64,000 bases of DNA from Symbiodinium natans (lineage: Eukaryota; Sar; Dinophyceae; Suessiales; Symbiodiniaceae), in assembly GCA_905221605.1 (NCBI GenBank), contig CAJNDS010002756.1:217614-281613 (forward strand), given 5' to 3'. Below the pieces are notes generated by a model, which saw nothing but the letters and a program-made list of their open reading frames with translations, was not told where the DNA came from and ran no database searches. A program made the position numbers and the translations under genes. Below are positions 53,541 through 62,568 of the stretch, in pieces (position 1 is the stretch's first letter; each line of letters opens with the position of its first letter).

Positions 53541-53878
53541 CCCATGGAACCCCCAAAGGCCCCCCAGAAGTGCATGTTGGCATTCCAAGAGAAAGCACCC
53601 GGCGGCCTGTTGAGGTATTGGGAAGAGCCGATGCCCATTGAGCCGCAAACTTACTGGGACTCTCAGGCTAAAACCGAGGGAGCGAGGGAAGGCGAAGGTG
53701 GTAAGAACTGGTGGTTCGCGGGCGGAGCTTCCGTTGCGAAACTGCTACGACAGCCTGAGAAAGCCCTGTGGTGGATTCGGCTTTTGTAGTCGAAAGCTGC
53801 TAAGGGTGTGGATTCGTGATGTTGGGCTATTACTTTGCAGTGGGTGTCTGGTAGTTCTTTGGTTTAAGATGGTTTAAG

Positions 53879-56109
53879 CTTGTACCGGCTTCCATCCAAG
53901 GATTTTGAGACGGCGAAAGCTGCCAATCTGTCGGTGAACGGACCTTGCGAGAATGATGGCCGTGGATGCATCCCTCAAATTCTGAACACGCTCCAGGGTG
54001 CGTACACCGACGACGAGCCTTGGCAGATCAGCAGTCGACATCACATCGTAGGCACATTCTGCAACCACCTGCGATTTGCAGTATGCCAGCAACGTGCACA
54101 GGACCTGTGAAATCTTGCGTGATTGCATTGACACTCATTCTCTGCTTGCGAGGACACAGACATCGAGTTTGTAACGATCCATGCGTTGATGGAGCATGGT
54201 CTTGACTTGACCTACCCGCAAATCGCTGCCTATTGGCAGAAGCGGCTCGGTAAAGGGACCGGCGAGTAGTATGCCCAACAGCTCAACAGCACCTACGAGT
54301 GGCTGTCTGCTCTCCTCCAGCGTGCAGCATCATCCCGCTTGGCATTCTGGCGCCCAGGTATGTCCACATCACGGTGAATGGCTCAGACGCGCTTTGGTTT
54401 GCCAACCGGGTGGCCCGCGAAAACATGGATGCAGGCATGGGGTTGGAAGTGGGAAGCCTAGGGAAGCGCAGAACCAAAAAGGGGGAGAGTGTGCACGGTT
54501 GAGAGCGCCCGAAGACAGGACCAGAAGAGGGACGTCAGTTTAATTGGCTGACAGATGTCGGCATTACAGCCCTATGTTGCTATCAGCTGTCAGACTTTTC
54601 GTTGAAGGCATGCTGCCTCCTGCGACGGGGTCGAAACAGAACAATGAGTTCTGGTGGACAATTGACCCACAGCGCCTTCTCCTGTTTGCATCGGTATCCT
54701 CCCCAAAGAAAACAACCCCGGCCCCCCCCAAGCCTTGTGCAGTCGGCATGCTGTTACTTGGAGCTCAAGAATGAAAATTCTGTGACGAAGCTCCACATAC
54801 TACTTGTAGTTCCAAGGCTGGTGAACGAGCTGTGGAGCGTCATTTATCCTGGCATGCTCAGGAAGGCGACCAGGGGTTTCATTTGCCTAGAAGAGGCTTT
54901 CTCCCGCATTTGGCATGTAGAGCTATGCTCCAATCTCTAAACGGGACTGGCCAGCTTTGGTGGAAGACTGGGAAGACAGCATGCGTGTGCCCGTCTCCCG
55001 TCTGTCAGGCCGTTCGCCGAGCCACGTGGGGGGCACATATCACCAGCGATGGGTGGGGCACACATCCAACAAGGCAAGATCGACTGCTTGTTGATTGTTG
55101 ATTTTGTTGTGAGGTCGGTTGCAGACCCGAGACTCCGCAGGTTTTATGCGGCACTCTACAGCGCGGCATTCTTCACTACAGATGTGCAGAAGCTCTATGC
55201 GATCGGCTTCGCTCATGCGACTCGCTCTACAAAGCTGCTCCGAGCACTGCAGGAGATGAAGGAAGATGCTCTGATTTAGTGTTCCTGCTGCCCCTTCTGG
55301 AGAGCTAGATGAGGATGCGATGGGCAAGTTGTAGTTTTTCCGTGATCTCCCGAATCATTACACCGAGGTCCCCAAGCGCAGCCCTTTCCGACGGGCGTTG
55401 GCAGATGTCCGGAGATGGCACAAGGACCACCCGGACGATTGGAGAACAGTGTGGCAGTCGATCAAGACGCTGTATGGACGCTACCCAGCGGATGACTGCG
55501 GCGAAATTCCCTGGAATTGTGCCGTCTCTGCTATGATCAACGGCGCTCTTGGAGCGATGGTTTCTCAGACTCAGAAGGGATAGTTCAATTTCACAGATGT
55601 AGTTGCCTGATAGTTAATGTGCTCTTGCCCACTTAATTATTACGAGCCATGACAAAAGCTTTGCTCCGGGCACGCACGCTGACGCGTGGAGCCTTTTTCT
55701 TGGCATACGTAGCCCGGGCAGTTTTGTTTGCCTCCTGATGGTTTCGTGGTTCGAAGCTTGTCAGGCTTTCCTGTACGGGGAGGGCGATTTCAAGAAGACA
55801 GTGGGCATCGCCATTGCTGCAGGCTTCGATTGTGACAATCAGGCTGCCACATTGGCCGGCTTGCTAGGAGTCATGCACGGGGGAAGCAGCATTCCGAGAG
55901 ACCTCACGCATGAAATCGCTGGAAATAGCTGGGCAGAGCCCTTCAACAACAAGTACGTGAATCAGCGTCGTCCGCCCCTGGACCCTGAGTTCACCAACTC
56001 TGAGATCGTTGATATGGTGCTAAGTCTCACAGAGCGCGCTATCCATGCTCATGGGGGCGAGGACCTCGGCGATGCCTACCGGTTCAAGGTTCCGCTGATC
56101 CTTACGTAG
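53879..56109 (+). CDS. ADP-ribosylglycohydrolase family protein, at least 9 exons
   Basis: Exons join in frame into the PF03747-type pattern. 53879-54011 ends GAYTD. 54153-54249 reads DTDIEFVTIHALMEHGLDLT, so the junction restores GAYTD-DTDIE, the family's metal-binding Asp motif. 54387-54435 has DALWFANRVARENMDAG, 54608-54671 MLPPATGSKQNNEFWWTIDP, 54817-54875 LVNELWSVIYPGMLRKATR, 55022-55073 WGAHITSDGWGTHPT, and 55141 onward FYAALYSAAFFTTDVQKLY. 55335-55559 has ADVRRWHKDHPDDWRTVW. 55765-56109 has AFLYGEGDFKKTVGIAIAAG then FDCDNQAATLAGLLG, the second metal-site motif. Members remove ADP-ribose from proteins or related substrates using two metal ions. Donors include GA, GC and GT. The first exon is unknown; a stretch at 53563-53665 (GGLLRYWEEPMPIEPQTYW) may be upstream coding. 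The last 120 residues form one long exon to TAG 56109. Confidence 0.78.
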
Positions 56110-57120
56110 ACCATATGCCTCTTGCACTTCCGGTCAACCTCGGCTGAAAGCCCAACCTGGAGCGGCGAGGGTCCAGGCTTGAGCTATGCAGCTACAGTCG
56201 GCGGTCAGTCTGGAACCCCTGCGCAAGCTGTACGCTCCACAAAGGGCTGTTTTAAAGGCTTGGCGTGTGCAGGGGGCTCTCTTGACCTCCTCGGCTCAGG
56301 CCTACAGGTTGTCTGCAGTCTCACGCCTGGCACCCTTCCCGTGCGGCAGATGTGGCAGATGCAGTAGAAGTGTAGCAGTCGTCTTGTTGTGGTGGCATGT
56401 GGCCGGCAATGACTCTTGTTCTGATTAGCGGTACACATGCGGCAATTAGTCAGCATTGACAAAGCATGGTCTGCCCTGTGGTTTTTTTGCATGTGCAGCA
56501 ACAAGGGTGATCCCAAACATTGGTGGCACTTGGTCATGGGCGGCGTTTGGCATGGGAAGCGGAGGTGTGAGAGCCGAACTCTTCGGCTTTGTGCAGATAT
56601 CAGCTACAGGCACTCAAAAGGAGTGCCGACCCTTGCATTTTTGCGCCGGGAGAATGTGCTTTTCCATGGCTGCATTCCACACAAGATGGATCCGGCATGA
56701 TCCGGCTGAACCCTCCGGGACAAAAGGAACCAACCACCGAGGAGCCAGCGGGCGCAGATGGGATGCAGCAGCCTTGCTCATGACCAGCCTTCTTCATGGG
56801 ACGGCACGAGAGGTTGTGTGGACGCCTTGTAAGTTTCAGCGATAACTTTCCATGGCATTGCGCGGCAGGCGGTGGTGCGAGGCTGCGCGAAACTGTCGCC
56901 ACCACCATTGGTGGTGTTTACTTCGTCCATGGAACCCAGCCTGCAACTAAGTCAACGTGGAGCGGACTAGGCGTTGTGCTACAATCAGTTCTTTTTTGTT
57001 GCTGGGTGCGAGAAACCGTGGACCATCCAAAGGCGCCCATGGCGCCCCAATATGTCGGCGAAAAATCTCTCCTTCTCGAACATCGGGTGCTATTGTCCGT
57101 GACCCCACGAAGTTACTGCA
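56110..57120. other. no recognisable gene
   Basis: Frames at 56437-56845 overlap in several phases and lack protein-like character. No repeats were noted. Confidence 0.35.
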
Positions 57121-57610
57121 AGTTAGGTTTAATTTACTTTATATCCGCGAGTGAAGGAAATAATATGAAGGGCCTATTAAAAGTCTCATACAGGTCCCCG
57201 CTTCGTTCTCTCATTAATTAGTGACGATGTGCTCACTGTTTGTATTCGATATTACACTTTCTATCTTCAAATATTGGCTTTATAAGCGTATTGACAATAC
57301 TAGTAGCGCGTGCTCTACGATCATTTGCACGCATGTACACCTTAAATACTTCTTTACTGGAGCATCTTACGCGTACAATACTAATGCAAATAGCGCGGAA
57401 AATGCCGAAATAAAATTGGAAATGAATTCGTGCATTCGCTTGTTCATGTGGTCACGCGCCCTCTTAGTAGTAAACGCATGAGTGAAGAAGAATACTAGCA
57501 CCGAAAGTTATGAGGACTGCGAGCCAACGATGCGGACGCTAGCTCTGCAGTGTCGAGACGAAATATTCCAGTAATCGGGTTGTTTTGAAACAAGTCTCGT
57601 GTTGTTTCAA
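57120..57610. other. AT-rich island
   Basis: Base composition drops visibly toward A+T (ATATTGGCTTTATAAGCGTA, TTAAATACTTCTTTACTGG) while CpG and GCGC remain frequent. A + frame of 86 codons at 57221-57481 is open but unassigned. The boundaries are fairly sharp, so it may be an insertion of foreign origin. Confidence 0.45.
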
Positions 57611-57628
57611 AGCAAGCTTTGTTTCAGA

Positions 57629-57761
57629 ATATTTGCAGGAATGCCCCAAAGAGGCCTCCCTCTCCACAGTTACTGGAGCCGAGGCCGCTGTCCGTGGAGC
57701 TGGGCAGGCGCTGCGCCCGGGCTGCGACTGCTACGACCACGAGGCTCCTCTCAGCTTTTGA
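57629..57761 (+). CDS. terminal exon of an unknown protein
   Basis: After the acceptor TTTGTTTCAG the frame reads YLQECPKEASLSTVTGAEAA, then VRGAGQALRPGCDCYDHEAP and stops at TGA. Composition and the clean acceptor support a real terminal exon. The upstream exons were not found, and the AT-rich island lies immediately before it. Confidence 0.35.
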
Positions 57762-57880
57762 GCAATACGTTGTAGTAGAGTCGGTAACCTTTAGCCTTTT
57801 TGGGGGATGATATCCCCCTCATAATCCCCCAAGGGTTAAGCTTTACTTACCCCAGGATACCGGACAACTCAGAATAGAAC

Positions 57881-57896
57881 GGTTTAGGGTTTAGGG
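57881..57896 (+). repeat. interstitial telomere-like repeat
   Basis: GGTTTAGGGTTTAGGG, about 2.3 copies of the TTTAGGG unit, opposite in orientation to the copy at 32321. Confidence 0.7.
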
Positions 57897-57899
57897 ATG

Positions 57900-59530
57900 C
57901 GCCCCTAAATGAGGTGCTTCGTCATTCAGCTCTCAAGCGCGCAAGCCTGTGTCGTATCGACAGCCTGTGACCAAGGACTACAACTGCATATCTCAACCCG
58001 AGCGGGGTTGGGGCGAGGCCTACCAGTACAGCTCCTGGTCGTGATTAAGTGTGTGGGGGTGTGGGGTCTCTAAACCTGAACTCTTGAATGCTGGCGGAAG
58101 GAGGTTTCGATGTGTGTCATGTTGAGGCGTTGAAGCCTTGATATGTGACTAACGCTCTTCGTGTGCTCGTGGTGAGCCAGCTGTCTTCTCTGCAATGCGG
58201 CGAACTTTTAGAGGCGGTTGAACTGCTGACTGACCAAACAGAGCGAAGCCTTTGAGAAGCCCTGCTGTAAGATCCCATGGTAGCTCTCTGCAGATGTGGT
58301 GTTCCTAGATGCAGAGCTTCAGTTCGTGCATATTCGTGCATGTTCAGCACGCTTCGGAGCCAGTTTGAAGCCAAGAAACATGAAGTTTCGAACGCAGGTA
58401 AGTTGGAGTCCGAGCGGCGGGTAAGAGCCTGAGCAGATCTTGAAGTGTTCTGACCGCTTTGCAGCATGCTCTTCGACAAGTGCGGTCCCAGGGCAGTGGC
58501 CGCTTCGCTCAAGAGCATGTGGTTTGGGTTGTGTTTTGGGCTCAGGGTAGAAAGGGGACACGAGGCCCGAGGCCGTACTTCTTTCCCCCCTGAGGCGAGA
58601 AGTCTGGCTGATGATCTTGGGGTCCCCATGGTGTTGGGATCTGAGAGTGGCAAACCACAGGGTTAATTTTTGTAGCTGTGAACTTTCGAGTTAGGGCTGG
58701 TGCAGGGGTCGGAGGTTCAAGGGGTGCAAGAGGTTCAAGAGGGTCGGTTTCGGGTCACCTTCGATGCTGTACTTTTGATACCATGGCGCCTTCTGCGGAG
58801 GACTTTTGGGATTTGGGACCAAGTGCAGTCACGCTGAGGGTTCGGAGCTGCCACTGCCCCGCGTTGTCCCCTAACAATGCCTAAGAGGGCAGAGGGGAGA
58901 GAGAGGGGAGCTTCCGAGCAACACCGTGTCTTGCAGATTGGTGCTCCCAAGGTGTCTATAGAGTGCACCAGCCAGGTCTCTGTGCCCATCCTTCATTCTG
59001 GGCCCAGAGCGGCGACTGCCTTCCGGGAAAGAGACGACCTTCGGCTTTTCATCCCGTCACTCGCCAGAAGTTTGCGTCCGAAGCTTATGTCGTGCCTTTC
59101 CCGAAAAGGCGGAGGCTCTCTCCCGAATCATGTTCCTGAGCAGTGAAGGCTTTCCATGCTTTAGAACTTTAGAACTTATGGTTGTTGTCGTACAGTTCTA
59201 AGTTGTTGTAGGTCTCTCTTTTTTTGGGGGGAAAATTAACCTTCAGCGCTCCTCACCAAGGCATGGTGCAGGGCTGGCTGCATGGCGACTGCGCCTGAGC
59301 ATCCAGCGTGGGCGTTCACGGGCGTTCAAGCGTATACAGGGTATTCTCGAGAAGTTGCAACAAGAGGGTCTGAAGGATTGTTGCCCAGTCCCACGACGTC
59401 CTAGGTTAACACACATTTCCGGCACAGCCGTTCGCATCGGCCCGGCCGGAAGCTATAATATAGTCGAGTGTCTCAAGTGGTAAAAGAGACTCGGCCACGC
59501 ACCCTCTCAGTGATCAGGAACAGAAGGTCC
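57900..59530. other. overlapping open frames on both strands, unassigned
   Basis: A minus-strand frame of 178 codons (58653-58117) and a + frame at 58466-58666 (AVAASLKSMWFGLCFGLRV) overlap. Neither shows a domain, and only one, at most, can be real. A + frame at 58877-59146 is also open. A T/G run lies at 59219-59231. Confidence 0.25.
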
Positions 59531-59534
59531 GGAG

Positions 59535-59731
59535 CCTCTTGATCGTTGATGTCCGCGACGTGGCCAAAGCGCACCTCGCTGCTGCATCAGCGAAGGTATC
59601 CGCCGAGCGTTTCGTTGTGTCGACGGAGGCCGGCGCTAGCGGCTAGAGACGGGTTCGGGCATTCCATGGCCACAGAACCGTACCCCAAAATACTCGAAGC
59701 TCAGATGCAGGCAGCACCACGTATGGAGTAG
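59535..59731 (+). CDS. exons of an extended SDR (NAD-dependent epimerase / dihydroflavonol reductase-like)
   Basis: The exon 59535-59632 reads LLIVDVRDVAKAHLAAASAK, then ERFVVSTEA. The string VDVRDVA.AH followed by a short spacer and R(F/Y).VS is the hallmark C-terminal segment of atypical extended SDRs such as dihydroflavonol, cinnamoyl-CoA and related NAD(P)-dependent reductases, in which it lines the substrate pocket. A second exon at 59676-59731 (PYPKILEAQMQAAP) fits the helix that follows in the family. The N-terminal Rossmann exons (TG..GF.G) were not found, so this may be a remnant, or they may be too fragmented for me to see. Confidence 0.45.
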
Positions 59732-60299
59732 CGGTAAGTTTCACGGGCTAGACCAGCTTCCTAATTTCCGGATGGCTCCCAGCCTGACATATTGCCCGGC
59801 ATCCTGATTTTCGTATCTCCTTCCTGCTTCGGTCTGCTTAAGTGGTGGCCAGAGGTGCGTCCGCTGCCAGAGGAAGTGGCAAAGGTGCCGGGCCATGCTT
59901 TGCCGGTTTACCTTTGGGTCGGCCCTGAGTAGGGCCTGATCACGAGGAGATGTAGTGGTGCAGCGTGGGACCATGACCCGAAGCCAGAGAAACCAATATA
60001 GGCATAGCAGGAGAAAGGAGGCACCCGGCTTGTGTCGAGTGATCGGCTTTCTCGCGTTGACCTTATTTTCAGTCTTGCAGGTAATTCGAGGCTGCGGGGC
60101 TCCGGGACCGGTGCGTGCAGCGCCCGCACCGTCTGCTGCGGCCGAACCTGCATGCCTGCGCCGCTTTGCAGCGAAAGCAGGGCTGCCGCTGCCACAAAGA
60201 GTAGCGGCTAGTGGTGTCGTAGTTGCTTCTTGTAAGCGGTTCTTGAGTCAGTGGTTAATGGTTAGTAAGAGTTCTTGGCGCACATTCTTGCACGACTGT

Positions 60300-61080
60300 C
60301 TTGCTCGGAGCTGAGGCGTGGCGTAAGGCCATGAAGATGTGCTCTAAGCCACAAGTTACAAGTACTTCTGGAGCTGTTTTGCTCTTTCCGGCATACGTGT
60401 CCACCCTGAGCCATGCACCCCTGCAAAACATGTATCCTCCAGATTACACAACGAACCCGAAGCCCAGGTCCGGGAGCACTCGAGGTGCGCTGTTCGGAGC
60501 GCCTAAAAGCTCGCCTTGGTGTCACATGCCGTCCGGTGGAGTTGACGGCCAGGACCTTGGGCTTTTGACGAGGGAACAAGTTACATTGCCGTAGCTCGGA
60601 AAACCGTCGCTGCAACAGTCTGAGCCCAGGTTAGAGACATGGCAAACGACCTCCTCTCCATGGACGAGAGATGAACACGTGCGGGAGTCGCGCAAGATTC
60701 CATGCATGCTGTGGCATCAGCTGCTTCTCCCTGATGCTGATGCGCTGCAGACGGCCGCTCGAGCAAGTCGATGGAGCTTTGCAAGACTCTGGCGCAAGCT
60801 TTACCGAAAGGACTTGACTGGCTCAAGTTGCCGCATCACCAAACAATCTCCTCGAACCACACTTCGATCACCGTGTTGATGGATGTCTGTCATCCAGATT
60901 GCAAGGAACCACGGACCAAGACACTGATGTTCTAGGACAGCGCGATCTTGTGCCGCGAAGTTCGGAACCAGCTGGCCAACAGCACCCAACCGCCCAAGTT
61001 AACTGTGAAACCCTACATCCTAAGCTCACACGAGCTTGACTCAGTTTCGAGCAGTTCTTCGGCCATGAGGGCCGCTCTTC
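60300..61080 (+). CDS. possible exons of an unknown protein
   Basis: Coding-like stretches are about 60400-60530 (MYPPDYTTNPKPRSGSTRGA), 60750-60890 in two competing frames (DALQTAARASRWSFARLWRK or SMELCKTLAQALPKGLDWLK) and 60938-61075 (EVRNQLANSTQPPKLTVKPY, then SSHELDSVSSSSSAM). The DYTTNPKP segment is distinctive but I cannot assign it. The stretches may continue the SDR gene or belong to another. Confidence 0.3.
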
Positions 61081-61084
61081 ATGC

Positions 61085-61755
61085 TTGAACGAGCCTGCTT
61101 CGATGCTAGGCATCGTTAGAACCGTTGGACAGGTGTTCCTGGCTCGAAGCACTTTACTTGGGGTTGTGCCTTGTTGTGCCTCCCCAAGCCCTTCACCAGC
61201 CCCCCAAACCCTAGAAGGGCCCTTAAAAACCCTCGCCCTTTTTGCTAAGGACCTGGCTGAGCGCGTTGCCGCGGCAGGCAACGAGGGCGCATGAAAGCTT
61301 ATAGGCTACTTATGCTTCTCTAGGACGCCCTCGCTGTGGCTGATGGATTGTGCATGGTGTCTTGGGTTTCCGGAGTGTATGGGTTCATGGAACACCGCTT
61401 GGGAGCAGAAAATGCGGTAGAGGATTTGGATGTCATGATCACAATCTTACAGATGCTCCGAGATGTTGCGTGTCTCCAGCTCTTAGCTTCCGACAGTTCT
61501 GCCACTGCTGATTTGCCAGCTCTTTCCAGGCTCATCATACTTACTGTGATTCCCGCGTTTGGAGGTTCCAGGAAGTCTCAAGCGTACTCTAAAAGTAGTG
61601 TCGCAGTTCTTTCACAAGTTGTAGCAATCCCCTATTTTTTAGTGGGTGTTTGGTCATTGACTGGCAGCAGCTCAGTGTATCGGAACAACCCGGACCTGCC
61701 TAGTGTGCAGAGCCAGAAAAAGGGTCTAGAGTCGAGGCAATGGCTGCAGCTCTAA
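61085..61755 (+). CDS. possible exons, helical protein (unassigned)
   Basis: A frame ending at 61294 reads LKTLALFAKDLAERVAAAGN and stops. After the acceptor TTCTCTAG (about 61322) a longer frame reads GFMEHRLGAENAVEDLDVMI, TILQMLRDVACLQLLASDSS, LSRLIILTVIPAFGG and VAIPYFLVGVWSLTGSSS to the stop at 61755. The second half is hydrophobic enough for two membrane segments. No family is recognised. Confidence 0.35.
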
Positions 61756-61877
61756 TCCGAAGCATCTGTTTAAGTAATACCCCCACATTTACAGAAATTT
61801 TTTTGGCCGGAAGCCCGCCGGAAGACTACTTTCCATTAGGGTGGATCTCGTATGGGGCAAACCCACCACATTTAAAG

Positions 61878-61912
61878 GATTTTTTTTTTTTTTTGGGGGG
61901 GGGGGGGGGGGT
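61878..61912 (+). repeat. poly-T/poly-G tract
   Basis: About 16 T bases joined directly to about 17 G bases. A G17C6 run follows at 62059-62082, and an 11-12 T run at 62153-62164. Confidence 0.9.
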
Positions 61913-62568
61913 TGCAAAATTTTGAACCCAGCCCTTCGGAAAGCCTTTTTTGAGATTCTATACATTCCTATTGTTTTCAATACATTCGTATTGTTTTTAA
62001 ATAGAGAATCAATACAATGCCATGGTCCAACTATTGCGGAACCCTGCCTTTCTTATTGTTGGGGGGGGGGGGGGGGCCCCCCAATTAAACAGATGCTCGG
62101 ATTAATTGTGTTGGTTCATGCTCAAATCGGAAAGTGCCAGGGCTTTCAGGTTTTTTTTTTTTTTCGCAGTGCTTCCACTCATGAATACCGTGAGGGATAA
62201 GAAGCTCCTTTTCCCAGGCTCGCGACGCGGAAGCTCGAATCCCTTTGGGCTCGGGACCCGGCTGTTGGCCAGGCGGGTTCAAACAAAGGGCCGAGGCATT
62301 CTCGAGAATAGAGCACCTTATGTACCACCCAGCAAGGAGGATCCTCTTCGTAGGAGGCCCAAAATGGACACCCATATACGTATAATGTCCTACAGGTTAA
62401 CAAGTTCAAGGTTTGAGTTTCAGGCATAGGGGAATCTTGCGGCGTTTGGTGCACCAGTTTGGAACGAGCAGGGTCGGCAATAGCATGGAACTCAGAGATG
62501 CAGGTTTCACGACGTAAGGGTTGCGCTGAGCCATGGGGCGATAGCCGAGGTCCGGCAAACCTTGGAAG

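Noticed and set aside
58117-58653. 178-codon minus-strand frame
   Set aside because: Length alone is suggestive, but composition is Ser/Arg-rich with no domain, and the + strand is also open across part of it. Not supported enough to call.
62215-62260. tRNA-like GCTCGAATCC (T-arm-like) sequence
   Set aside because: No acceptor stem, D-arm or anticodon arm could be folded around it by eye.
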